A stretch of 34,699 nt of DNA from Conidiobolus incongruus B7586 (GCA_000697335.1 JNEM01011441.1:1-34699); one strand, 5' to 3'. Numbered from the stretch's first letter, positions 24,201-34,699 are shown. The notes: a model not told the origin generated them from the letters alone. Numbers and translations are program-made.

Positions 24201-24276
24201 TAAGGGATAGTGAAAAAGGGATGTAATAGTTTAGTATTAAAGTTTCAATAGAAACCTGTTACTCAGAAATCCCTTA
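24201..24276. repeat. Nested inverted repeat with TAAGGGAT arms
   Basis: TAAGGGAT (24201-24208) pairs with ATCCCTTA (24269-24276). Between them GTTTC-AATA-GAAAC (24242-24255) forms an inner hairpin. Related AAGGGAT and ATCCCT words repeat close by. Confidence 0.4.
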
Positions 24277-24949
24277 CTTTAAAACATTAAATCCCTGATA
24301 CATTACGATTTTTCCCATATATTACCATTTCTAGTTTTTAATCTAAATCATTTTATATGAATTAAGAATTGATATATGATTAATACAGTCTTTAATATCA
24401 AATTAGAAACTATTGAATTATGTGAATGCTATTAATAATTTAACCCAATCAGATATATGAATTACGATGAATTGAGATAAATTAGATTAATTTTTTTATG
24501 TTATAGGAAATGAGATTAAAAAAATAATTTTCATTTATATATTAATCAAATTTTCTTTTAAAAAATATTTAATGATTTTATAGTATAGTTTGAATTCAAA
24601 AGTCCAATTTCAGCGAATTCAAAAATACCGTTATATTATAACTAAGTATAGTAAGCTTATGGAGATGGTATTTTACTTTGTTTATTTAGTTAGTTTTACT
24701 CCAACTATGAAGAATTGGAGAAACCAAATTTAAAATTAGGGTACAAAATTTATAAAACAAACTTTACATATCTCTCTAATGCTTCATTATATCTTCCAAT
24801 TTAATTATTAAGTTTAAAATGAAATTAATCGCCTTTATAATGTTGGATAATATAAATTTTAGAAATTAAATTTGATAATAAATTCTGGTATTAATTAATG
24901 GATATATATTAATCATTTCACTATATATGTATAATTAAGGAGCTATTCA

Positions 24950-25290
24950 TGTCGTTCAAATCCAGCAGCGATATTTGAACCCATCAATAGCAGTCCATCA
25001 TAATCAATTGCGAATATATTATATTTCAACTAGTCTACATCGGTTAATAACTTGTTGCTTGGTAGCAAAATTGTATATTTTCGATTCAATGGTCAATATT
25101 TTATAGTTACATTATCCAGTGGAATTGAAACAGGCTATAATGATATTTAATACATCCACTGTAGACCAAACTCTGTGAGTTTCATCCCTTTTGATTACTA
25201 TTCAAGCCAAAAGCCATTCCATGAAAATGCTTCAAGATGATTGGGCAAATGATTTTGCAGAGCTATGGTTAATTTAATTAATATGGGGTA
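24950..25290. other. Island of balanced base composition within the desert
   Basis: About 340 bp noticeably richer in G+C than both sides. It opens with a perfect 8-bp inverted repeat GTTCAAAT/ATTTGAAC (24954-24961/24973-24980). No long frame on either strand. It could be a distal control element of the zinc-finger gene 1.6-1.9 kb downstream, an unannotated RNA, or a gene relic. Confidence 0.35.
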
Positions 25291-26640
25291 CAATTCAATT
25301 TTTAATTAAAACTAACTCAAAATAAAAGTCTCAACTCATCCCTTGAATATTTTTATCTAATTGTAATAAGAAATTGAATCATCAACTATTGATATTATGG
25401 TTGATAGGCCATTCTTTATTTGGCAACTAATAGTGGGGTAATTTATCCTTGAGATATTGATAATTCCTTTTTGAATGACCAAATAATAACTCGCCAAATC
25501 TTTTATGATTATCATTGATCAAAAAATAGTAAAATAAGTTATTGTTTTTATTCACCCCTTATCACTAATATTCATTCTGTCGATTATAACATAATTTTAC
25601 CAAATTCAATTATCATATATTTATCATATATTTCATTTCATAAATTAAATTATATATCTCAAACCATAGCCTTTAACTAATTGAAATATTAGGTTTAATA
25701 TCATGAAGCACTGATAGGTTATATAACTTTGATATACAAGTTAGATTCTATTTCAATACAAATATACATTCCTCATTCTGATTATAACGATTTCAATATT
25801 TTGATTGATATGAATAAAAAACTATGAAAATCCTTTACTTAAATTAGACTAATATCGCAATTTTTATATTTGGTTTATAATTACAAATATGATAATGATA
25901 AGATAATTATATTGTATAATAAATAATTTAAACATTTTTCAAAAGTTTGATTAAAAATTTAAATTATAATTCATATATTTTAATGATATAATTATTTTCT
26001 ATTATCATGATTAAAGGATTATAATTTATGTCATATTAATAAATTATTCATTATATATATTTCAACCATCTTAATTATTTAATTCAAATAATAGTATTAT
26101 TATGAACAATATATATGATTTTAATCCTTATCAATCAAAAATATGTGATCTTATTTTTGATAGTTAATATATTTCATATAACTATTCCAGAAAATTTTTT
26201 ATATTTATGAATATATAATTTGAACTTTTATAATATACAATAAACTATCTCACAAATATTACATAATTAATATCCAAAAAGTAGATTATGAAAGGCCGAG
26301 TTATAAAACCATTAACAAGCAGAAATGTTGAATGCAAAACCTATGTCAAATAAAACTATGTGTACGAATGGATGAAAATCATACAAATAACGGATGAAAT
26401 TGTATAAAATTTACTGCAAAATATTGATTTTTTTTGAATTTCATACAAATAAATATCTGTATTTAGCTGAGATATGCAATGATTGGAAGTTATGATCTCA
26501 TTATTAAAATTTCCAAATGATCAATTTTGGAATTCGGAATAGATTATGGTCCAATAAGAGTCATTAAATAGTTGGTCAAATAAGGATTGATGTTTAATAT
26601 ACGAAACAGGAAAATTGAATAAAAAAGTCAATGAACGTGA
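25291..26640. other. AT-rich 5' flank of the zinc-finger gene
   Basis: No gene. Contains the 15-mer TCTCAACTCATCCCT again (25329-25343), a repeated word CATACAAATAA (26380-26390 and 26442-26452), and a CCAAT box (26551-26555). Confidence 0.45.
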
Positions 26641-26741
26641 GAAAGGAGGGGGTTAATAGAAAGGTTGTGTGTACTGAAAGGTGAATGAGATACGGAAAGG
26701 GGCTATAGTTTGTCAAAAATAGTTTTTGAAAAGTATAAATA
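26551..26741 (+). promoter_or_regulatory. Core and proximal promoter of the zinc-finger gene
   Basis: In order: CCAAT at 26551-26555; AGGGG at 26647-26651 (within GGAGGGGGTT); AGGGG at 26698-26702 (within GAAAGGGGCT); a canonical TATAAATA box at 26734-26741, 111 bp before the ATG. AGGGG is the stress-response element bound by Msn2/Msn4-type fingers, the class encoded just downstream. Such G-runs are rare in this AT-rich window. Confidence 0.6.
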
Positions 26742-26754
26742 CCAAGCACTTCTC

Positions 26755-26790
26755 CAACCTGGAAGAATAGAATTTACACCTCCCAGGTTG
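26755..26790 (+). promoter_or_regulatory. Leader stem-loop of the zinc-finger gene
   Basis: CAACCTGG (26755-26762) and CCAGGTTG (26783-26790) pair perfectly over 8 bp with a 20-nt loop. It lies between the TATA box and the start codon, so in or at the edge of the 5' UTR. Confidence 0.45.
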
Positions 26791-26851
26791 ATTTTAAAAC
26801 CTACACACCTATCTCTTTTCTATTGGACACTAAATCGAGTTCTTTACAAAT

Positions 26852-27643
26852 ATGTCACTTCCTTACTCTTCTCACCCTCAACAAACTATCTCAACCCCAA
26901 CTCTGTTATCAAACTCGATATCTTATTCTGAAGAATATTCTCATTTGTTGCCTCAGAACCTACCTTCACCTCCAATCAGCCCTCCTTTTGCACATCCAAA
27001 TCATTCACCTTCATGGTATGCAGGATGCTGCTTAGATTTAGCCGAATTCCAGCAGGACTGGTCTTCAATGCAAATGAACTCTTCTACTCAAGAGTACAAT
27101 CCTGCTTATATTCCAATCGACTATACTAACCAACTTCCATTACCATCTCCCTCTCTGTGCCCATCCAACCCTCATACTGATCCTGCTATCTATTCATCTC
27201 CCTCAATGTTCGACCCTGCTTTTCCTCCAATGTATGATAGCACCTTGATGGCAACAGTGACTCCATCATCAGAATTCCCACCTATTAATCGTCCTGTTTC
27301 AAGACTTCAAAGCATGTCTTCATCAAAATTCCCCATTAAATCCGATCATCGCATTGAGCAAAGAAACTATCTATGCACACAGCCTGGATGTGGCAAACGT
27401 TTCAAACGTGCTGAGCATTTGAAGCGTCACGTGAGATGTATTCATAATCATGATCGTCCTTTCACTTGCCCTTATCCATCTTGTCAAAAACCATTTTCCA
27501 GATCGGACAATCTCACTCAGCACATTAAAATTCACCAGAGAACCGAAAGAAAGCAATCTCAGGAACACTCTGAGCTGACTTACGTTTCTCAAAAACAGGA
27601 GCAATTCCATTCCACAGCTGTTGAATTGCCTCAATTGAATTGA
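26852..27643 (+). CDS. C2H2 zinc-finger transcription factor, Msn2/Msn4-like
   Basis: Intronless, 263 aa. Residues 1-170 are low-complexity, rich in Pro, Ser, Asn and Tyr (repeated SPPISPP- and PSPS-type motifs), resembling an activation region. Two tandem C2H2 fingers follow: finger 1 has C175, C180, H193, H198 with helix [11 protein letters not shown]; finger 2 has C206, C211, H224, H228 with helix [13 protein letters not shown]. The R-x-EHLKRH and R-x-DNLTQH helices match those of yeast Msn2/Msn4, Com2 and Usv1, which read AGGGG. Both fingers have four residues between cysteines, unlike the two in Msn2. A basic Gln-rich tail of 35 residues ends the protein. The start is the first ATG after the TATA box, with none upstream in the leader. 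Function inferred: nuclear regulator, perhaps of stress or nutrient response. Which paralogue it is cannot be settled. Confidence 0.88.
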   Translation: MSLPYSSHPQQTISTPTLLSNSISYSEEYSHLLPQNLPSPPISPPFAHPNHSPSWYAGCCLDLAEFQQDWSSMQMNSSTQEYNPAYIPIDYTNQLPLPSPSLCPSNPHTDPAIYSSPSMFDPAFPPMYDSTLMATVTPSSEFPPINRPVSRLQSMSSSKFPIKSDHRIEQRNYLCTQPGCGKRFKRAEHLKRHVRCIHNHDRPFTCPYPSCQKPFSRSDNLTQHIKIHQRTERKQSQEHSELTYVSQKQEQFHSTAVELPQLN

Positions 27644-28230
27644 GTTGATTCTGCTTAGTTGGATTCAATTAGTATCAAATATGAAAAATTGACTACCTCT
27701 TTTCCAACGTGTAACCCTCACTTTCTTTCCTTCTTAAATTATTTCTCCCCCTGAACCCTTCGTACTCAATTGGCTTAATTAATGCTTGAAACTGCTACTA
27801 ATATGAACAGCATTTTCCTCTCCCTAATTGACACTGATCAACCAATCACAATTGGGAATTCCTTCTATTGTATTTGTTCAAAGTCTTGATATCATTCAAC
27901 AATATTGGATGTTACACTATATTTGTTTATTCACCTATCATCGTAAACCTTCTAAAGACATTGGCTAGCTTAAGGATCTGGACTTATGACTTCATTGTAT
28001 ATTACTTAACTAAGAAATAAGGGACCAGGTTTGATACTTTGGTACCTTTCAAAAATCTAAATTAAAAAGTTTTCAATTCAATTTTCTCATTATTCCTTCC
28101 ATGATCGCCATCTCCTCAATTCAGTGAGTCATAACAGATTTTCAATTTTGAAGAATTTTACTACCCCACACTCATTCGAAGGAGTAACTCCTTTCTATCA
28201 AATATCAGTTTTGATTATGACTATTAAATT
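27644..28230 (+). other. Probable long 3' UTR or flank of the zinc-finger gene
   Basis: About 590 bp with clearly more C and T than the surrounding desert, ending abruptly near 28230. No frame of note on either strand. A CCAAT word occurs at about 27840. The composition suggests transcribed or selected sequence. Confidence 0.4.
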
Positions 28231-28270
28231 TAATTTAATTTAAATTATATATAAATTTTTTAATAAAAAT

Positions 28271-28358
28271 TTCAAGAGCAAGTCTCTTGAATCCAAAAAT
28301 CAACAAGTGCATTTAATTTGATAATTATATTAAATTATGATTTCATTTCACTTGTTGA
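28271..28358. repeat. Two successive perfect hairpins downstream of the zinc-finger gene
   Basis: Hairpin 1: TTCAAGAG (28271-28278), loop CAAGT, CTCTTGAA (28284-28291). Hairpin 2: TCAACAAGTG (28300-28309), 39-nt AT-rich spacer, CACTTGTTGA (28349-28358). Only 8 nt separate them. They could act in transcript ending or stability, or mark a small inverted-repeat element. Confidence 0.5.
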
Positions 28359-31300
28359 AATAGATTTTTATATATTAGATCTTTAATATTATTAATTATA
28401 ATTTAAATATTAAAAACTTGAGTTTATTCAATCTTGTTTATTAATTTATTAGTCAAGCCTTTTGACTGGTTAATTTTATATTTGAATTATTATTATTATT
28501 ATTATTATTATTTTATTGATAAAAATTAAAATAAAAAAGTATATAATATATCATAATATTTAATTAAAATAGATAAATATTAATAACTTTATTTTTAATT
28601 TTATTTAATTTTAATATTAATAAGTATTAGTATATTTAGAAATTAATATTAATTAATGATTAATGAATATATAAAAATGACATTATCAATTGAATAGTAT
28701 TCAAGTTAAATGTTTGAAAATTTTAAGTATTCTAATATAGAATAATCTAGAATTAAAAGTTAATTATGATTAGATTATAAAAAGTGGTGAATATCTCTTA
28801 TTAAAGCATATTGATCAACAATTTTAAAATTATTTTAATAAATAAAAAAAGTCTTTTTATAATAAAAGCAAATTAGTTCCGAAAATGTTGATCATTATTT
28901 AGCTTACAAAGTTGTTAAAAAGATCTTCAAAAATATAATCAAAATTAATATGAATTTAGTTAGAATTAATATTAGTAATATATCATAAATAAATTAACTT
29001 TTTAATGTATTAGATATTTATTTATAACTGGTTAAAATATTTTTAATAAATGTCATATTGATTAATTTATTAAAAATTTTGAAAATAAATTTTATAATAA
29101 TAATAATAAATTTTTTGAATCGAAACCATTATGTGAGAATTACCGATTTAGATTAGTTAATGAGTATCCTAATAAGTTAAATGAATAAACAAAAATTGTT
29201 ATTTTAATTAGTTATATGATTCAAATATAAGTTGGCATTTCATTAGCAATATTGGCTTTTTTGATTGATCAATAATATCCCAAAGGGTGCTGTGTAATGA
29301 CTAATAATCGTCTGATTTGCCTATTTCATTAGTCTAGTCAAAATATGAATTTTTCTTAGTATTTTTTTTCGTTTCGTTTTAATTCTAAATAACTCTCTCC
29401 TGTAGTTATTCATTGCATTAAATATATATATTTTGCAAATTTAGTTTATAAATATTAAATTTTATTTAGAGTAATTTATATTTATTGCAAAAATTTAAAT
29501 AAATGAGGTGAATTTTTTGTAAAATATTTGCTAAATTATTTAAATATAGAACAAATTTTATAATGGACTATTCATTATACCATAAGCTGTATATTTTTTG
29601 AATTATTATATATTAATTTTCTATAGTGTTTCTATAAGCCACGTTAATTTCAGCATAAGTATTTAATGCTAATTCATTTATAAATCCAAAATTTATAATG
29701 AATAAAAAAATTCAATATATTTTAAGCATATAATGAATGTAGTTATATTTATTAGCATTTATTAAAAAATACTAGATTTGGTTTTTGGCTATAAAAACAA
29801 AACAACTATAATGAATCCTTTTTTTATTGAGCATCCCTTGTTTTTAATAATCTTTTGTCCAATTATATTGAATTCTGCCAAATCCAGTTGATAATTATGT
29901 ATATATTTTAATTTATGGATGTTGCTATGTTTTAAATGTATTATAAACAAATCCATTGAATTTTTCGTTACTATGGCCGAATATTGACTGAAATTAATTT
30001 GCTATTGATGTCAAATTGGATAAATATATGCTCCTCTGTTAACATTAACCAGTTAAACATCTTTGATAAATATTACTAAACGGTAAATAATCCTCACTTT
30101 CGTTTCTAATTTCAGATGATAATAATTTTACAATATTGTATATTAATCATTTACGAATTATCTTTGATATTTAATTGATTATATATAATACAAATTCACA
30201 AATTATACAATAATATATCCCGATATACAAAATAAAGACTAGGCTTTATAGCATACAAAATTGATCAGCATTATATTTATTCTTCTTTACGCTTTAAGTT
30301 ATTTAATAAGCAGGGATAAAAATGTTTATTGCTATAACTGTATTACAAAAATTGTCACTTTTCAAAACCTATAATAAATAAAATAATCATATGAATCTTA
30401 TACTCAAAAATTACAAATTTCATATTGGTACAAATATGTTATCATAGTGAATATACATTTTGTAAATAATAAAAAGTGGATTAAAAATTTGTATTAAAAA
30501 TATTTATTAAAAAATATTTTCTAATTTAATGAATATTTTTGCTAATCAATGTCATATTAATTTAATACTATTTGATATTTTGAAGATTCTAGAAATAAAA
30601 AATGATTTTATGTATATGTATTTAGAATTTATGAAAGCTCATTTCATTTGCAATATACCTAACATTACTGTGCTTTACCATTATTAGTTCACTTATTTAC
30701 AATCGATTTTATTAAGGAACAAGATAAATTCAAAGTTAAAAATGAGGATTATTAGCATTTATCAATTTATTATTGCACTTAGTGGACTTTAATTATATAA
30801 AATATATAAATATTATTCTTGATTATGTAAAAAGAATAATTTTTATATAAAAATTTAATAATTTTTGGTTTTTTTTTAAAATTATATTCATTATATTAAG
30901 TTATTTAATTTAGATCAAAAATGATAAGGATTATTCAAGGTATGAATCAATTAATAAAATTTCAATATTTATCTGATGTAATAATTAATACTAATTCCTA
31001 AGATTAATATATAATAAAATATTTGAACAAAGGAATACAAATAATTATAATGAAAAGAAGTGAGAATAAATATTATTCAAAATTGATTATGATATAGATA
31101 TTTGTAGATTTTACTACTATGTCATATTTTATTTGACTAATTTGAAAATATTTTTCATTTGATATAATTTAAATATAAATACAAAATACTTGAAATGTTT
31201 TTCTCATTGATTCTAACCTATTATTTATCCTTATATTTACTAATGAAAATTCAAATTTTATTCAATTATTCAATTATTTATAATGAAATTATGTGTAACT

Positions 31301-32761
31301 TATTTCGAAATTTAATATTTAAATAGGAGTAAAACTATAATATATAGTTTTTATTAATATTATTATTTACCAAATGTGTTAATTAATTAAATGTACTTAT
31401 TAGTTTTAGTATTTTTTTCTTATTTTTATTTCTTAATATTTTAAAATTTAAAAATAATGATGATTTGATTCAATTTATAATTTAAGCAATATATATATAT
31501 ATATATATATATTAAAATTACTGAGAATTAAAATTTTAATCATAGTTATCACAATCATAAATTTTTTCAAATCTGAAATGCCTATTAAAATCAGTATTGA
31601 GTGTTTAAATCAATAATATCATTAAGATATATTCAATGTAGAACCCTTAATAAATTGGTTCATAATATCATCTAAATGAGATTACTCTGTATTTTTGACT
31701 GAAATTGCTAGATCTATATTCCGAAATACAAATTTGCATATGATAAAAATTTTCAAAATAATAAATTGTTTTATTTTAATTCATATAAAATTTAATATAT
31801 TATTAGAACACAAATCTTGGGATCAATCTATTTAATTATAATCTAACATATATATTATTAAATACGCCAGGTTTTATCCACATATTTTATTTCAACAATT
31901 AATAATATTTATTACCATGATATCATTGTCTTTCTGGCACGATATTACTTTTCGAAATAATTATATTAAGATGAAAATTATTAAAAGTTAACATATCATT
32001 ATTACCGGATTGAAATACACTTAATTCCATCAATGATTCAGGGCCTTGACTCCTGTCATATATTAAAATCCAGAATTTTATTTACTTTTTTTATTTAAGT
32101 ATATTTAATTAACTATTCCATTCCATTAAAAATAGAAATTATTAATAATTGGGGATTCTAATACTATAATATCACTAAAAATTTTATAAACTCCTTAGTT
32201 ATCCATTTAATATTATGAACTTGTTATAGAGTTTTTAATATTTGGAAAGAAATATTTCAGCTATTGTAATATTCTTCATAATTATTCAAGAAGCATATAT
32301 TAGATAATACTAAAGTTCTCCAGATTTTTTCTTGGTACAAATATTATGTTTTTCTTTTCATTTTGAAAATTATAATAACAGCATGGTACAAACAATATGG
32401 TATATTAACGCAGCTTATTTACTTTTAGGAGTAAAGGGGCATTTATAGAAGGTGTAGAACTAATGACTTGAGAATGACAAAATAAAATGGATAATTTAAT
32501 TTTAAACTTAAGTTCGAGAAGCTATTGAAAATTTATTTTGCATCACTCCACAAATTTTTCAGCAGGTATGTACTTTTGAAAATATTCTATGCATTCGAAA
32601 ATTTTAATTGGATAAAATATATTTTGAATTAAAAATTATTTATTAATATATTTATTAAAACGCAAAACAATTATTGTTAAACTATTTTTGAATAAATTTG
32701 ACCTTTTCTTTTATATCTCATTATTCCTCAAATATTTGTCATGATATTATTATAATTCTAT
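28359..32761. other. AT desert, no genes
   Basis: About 4.4 kb of AT-rich DNA with (ATT)n at about 28486-28512 and (TA)n at about 31490-31512. A bulged inverted repeat TGATCAACA/TGTTGATCA spans 28812-28894. No frame, RNA gene or element was recognised. Confidence 0.5.
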
Positions 32762-33000
32762 TGTCACGAATTGTGAGACCCTTCCGACCCTCACAATTCG
32801 AATCATTTATTTTCCCCAACACATATCCACCTGCAAGGTAATCAACAAATACACTCGACCTTCGGAATCAATCATTCCATCTGATGTGCTATCCAAAGGC
32901 CAGCAAGACACATTAACGCAACTATAACCATTCCAGCTAAAGCCAAGTTGTCATGTCGGTCCTCTTCCTAGGGTACTGCCTTAAAATCGGTGTTAAACTA
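32762..33000 (+). mobile_element. LTR-like fossil, start with terminal hairpin
   Basis: Begins TGTCACGAATTGTGAGACCC, typical of Ty3-like LTRs that open with TGTCAC. Immediately inside the end is a perfect 11-bp hairpin, CGAATTGTGAG (32767-32777) with CTCACAATTCG (32790-32800). The segment is much richer in G+C than its flanks, consistent with a younger insertion into old AT-rich DNA. The right end is uncertain (somewhere between about 32920 and 33080); no matching target duplication was found, and no coding part lies next to it. Treated as a broken LTR remnant. Confidence 0.45.
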
Positions 33001-33474
33001 TAAACTATCTCCTTTATATCATTAAAACGAATATTTTACCAGTTTATTAGACGCATGACTTCTCAGCCAATGTAACTATTATGAATTATTTCAATATTGA
33101 ATATCTTCATTTTTTTATAATATTCAATTAATAATAGTAATATATTATATTTTAATGAAATAAAAAAATGTAATTGAAAGAATTATACTTTATATAATTA
33201 TTATAATTTAAATTTTTTTTTAAATTTTATTTATAAATTTTTTCTTTTAAAAAATTTTGATCTAAATATTATAAAAATTAATTTAACTTAATATTCAGCT
33301 TTATTAAAAAAATATTATTTAAATATAACCCTATATTATTTTGAACTTATATTAAATCTCAAAATCCTTGCTATTTAATTTTACTTTAAATTAGAGTTTT
33401 TTTAAAATATAAAAATATAAAAATATATATTAGTACAGAAATTAAATAATGGCACAAATCTAAAATCAAAATTA
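33001..33474. other. Spacer between LTR-like fossil and repeat copy B
   Basis: AT-rich sequence without recognised features; part may be the faded end of copy B. Confidence 0.4.
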
Positions 33475-33578
33475 AATATATAAATTAATATAAAATATAT
33501 AAAATTTATTAAAAAATATCAAACTAATAGCTTCCTTTATTATTAATAACTTTTATTTATACTTTTAGTAAGCTTTTA

Positions 33579-33583
33579 ATATC
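33579..33583. repeat. Target-site duplication ATATC (left)
   Basis: Pairs with 33785-33789; both copies abut the TG...CA ends of the solo LTR. Confidence 0.7.
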
Positions 33584-33784
33584 TGTACTGGATGCTTACT
33601 AGATTTATTGGACTAATAGAGCAGAGTCAGGGTGCAGAGGAAGCTGAACCAAGAAAGGTTGATCAACAGACTGACTACACTAGAGTCCACCTACTGTAGA
33701 AGGTTATATTGTCTAACTAATTATAGGAGAATGATTCACGTTATGATTTATGGGAATTCTGAGAATGGTTATGAATCTGTGACA
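33584..33784 (-). mobile_element. Solo LTR, 201 bp, with 5-bp target duplication
   Basis: Read on the minus strand it runs TGTCACAGATTC...CCAGTACA, so it has TG...CA ends. ATATC flanks it on both sides (33579-33583 and 33785-33789), the expected target-site duplication. Copy A of the host repeat has a single uninterrupted AGATAT at the matching place near 17005, i.e. the empty site. The LTR is richer in G+C than the host repeat, so it arrived later and has decayed less. No internal region is present: a solo LTR left by recombination. Orientation is set by the TGTCAC start and is tentative. Confidence 0.75.
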
Positions 33785-33789
33785 ATATC
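33785..33789. repeat. Target-site duplication ATATC (right)
   Basis: Identical to 33579-33583. Confidence 0.7.
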
Positions 33790-34699
33790 TAAAAAACAGT
33801 TTTTTTATTAAAGACTGAAATTTAATATTCCATAAACTAATTTAATTCATTTGTAGGAATTTTTTTTCCTGTAAGCTAATTTTTTAATTATTTAAAACAA
33901 TTATAATCATATAAGTTTAATTAAGTGAATATACTAAATATACTAACTCTCTCTAGTTTTTTATTTATAAATTCTTTTATAACTTTAGTTTTATATATTT
34001 TGTAATTATTATGAAAAATAATAAGTAATTTAATTTATATTAAGAATATTATTTAAAAATTATTTTATTTAAAAAATTAATATATAATTTACTATTAATT
34101 GATTTTCCTTAAGATATTAAATAAAATAAACTATATATCATTATAATTTATTATAATAATTAATATTAATTTATCAATATAATATTTATTTAAAGGAATT
34201 TATAAAGGGGGTTAATTTAGCTTAATTTAATATCTTGATTTATATTTTGGTAAATAATTATTTAAAAAGATTTAAGATTTATAAATTATAATTATTATTA
34301 TAAAAGCTTTGCTTTCTAACTATATTTTAGTAATTTTTGTTTAGCAATAGCTATTTTAGTTTTTTTTAATTTTAAGTTAGATTATAAAATATTTATTTTA
34401 TATTTTTATTAATTAATTTTAATTTAAACTTTAATATAAATAAAATATTTATATTACTAATATTAAAATAACATGATAATTTTTTAATTAAGATAAAAAA
34501 AAGTTTATTAATATATTTTGTTATTTTATTAATAATTAAAAAAATAATAGTTAAAATTAATTTTGTAGATTTTAGTAAGTTTGAAATAATATGTCTTTTT
34601 TCCTTAAAATAATTAACTTAACAATAGATTAATAAATTAAATAATGTTTTATTATCAAAAGTTACTTATAAATCATAAATAATTTTAAAGGATTTATGA

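Larger units (their letters stand above)
17111..24949. other. AT desert, no genes
   Basis: Nearly 8 kb of very AT-rich DNA. Open frames are no longer than chance (the longest, 20216-20437 and 20925-21137, have only Asn/Ile/Lys/Tyr/Leu-rich composition). Recognisable items are (ATT)n at 17742-17762 and 23033-23055, (TA)n at 23867-23889, the multi-stem structure at 19025-19124, a more balanced island at about 22860-23150, and an inverted repeat at 24201-24276. Confidence 0.55.
33475..34699 (-). repeat. Diverged dispersed repeat, copy B (inverted), cut by the window edge
   Basis: Reverse complement of this stretch aligns with copy A (16060-17110) apart from the 201-bp LTR inserted at 33584-33784. 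It continues past the end of the window. Same AT-rich decay and transition-heavy differences as copy A. Family unknown. Confidence 0.75.

Noticed and set aside
24951-24985. GTTCAAATCC resembling a tRNA T-loop
   Set aside because: No acceptor, D or anticodon stems can be placed around it; it is explained by the GTTCAAAT/ATTTGAAC inverted repeat.
14538-26640. CRISPR-like or tandem satellite array in the desert
   Set aside because: No regularly spaced identical repeat units were visible; only simple microsatellites and isolated dyads.
26710-26931. Alternative upstream frames over the zinc-finger leader
   Set aside because: They use non-ATG starts, begin at or before the TATA box and lack any motif; the ATG at 26852 opens the frame carrying the fingers.
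27371-27634. 87-codon minus-strand frame
   Set aside because: Antisense of the zinc-finger coding region with no independent signal.

Overview
The window looks like a low-GC fungal nuclear contig. I would place it tentatively in an early-diverging lineage (Zoopagomycota/Entomophthorales-like). The reasons are: many 47-60 nt introns with GTA(A/T)-type donors and TACTAAC-like branch sites; a fungal Msn2/Msn4-type C2H2 factor; single-chain GMP synthase; and animal-like proteins (SFSWAP-like, SNAPC5-like) that textbook yeasts lack. The placement is inference; no marker here fixes the species.

Left part (1-14,540), gene-bearing. In order: the 5' part of a secreted glutaminyl-peptide cyclotransferase (-), tRNA-Val(AAC) (-), GMP synthase (-, 4 exons), a divergent Ku-family DNA-end-binding subunit, probably Ku80 (-, 15 exons), a compact SFSWAP-like SURP-domain splicing factor (-, 5 exons), an unrecognised tail-anchored protein (-, 4 exons), a small SNAPC5/SNAP19-like protein (+, 1 exon), and V-ATPase subunit C (-, 10 exons). 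All spliced models were built by hand from frame continuity, GT...AG sites and family motifs; exon lists are in the entries. The genes are unrelated housekeeping or nuclear functions and do not form a pathway cluster.

Middle (14,540-26,640), an AT desert of about 12 kb with no convincing gene. It holds (TA)n and (ATT)n tracts, a diverged repeat copy (A, about 16,060-17,110), several dyads including a possible three-way-junction structure at 19,025-19,124, and small islands of more balanced base composition.

Right part (26,640-34,699). An intronless C2H2 zinc-finger regulator resembling Msn2/Msn4 has a clear TATA box, two AGGGG (STRE-like) sites, a leader stem-loop and two hairpins downstream. 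After another AT-rich stretch come an LTR-like fossil (from 32,762) and a second, inverted copy (B) of the middle repeat. Copy B carries a 201-bp solo LTR flanked by a 5-bp target duplication, and copy A preserves the empty site.

No operon-like or defence-like system was found. The most interesting points are the repeat pair with its solo LTR, the fungal SNAPC5-like gene with a 17-bp dyad just upstream, and the possible self-regulation of the zinc-finger gene.
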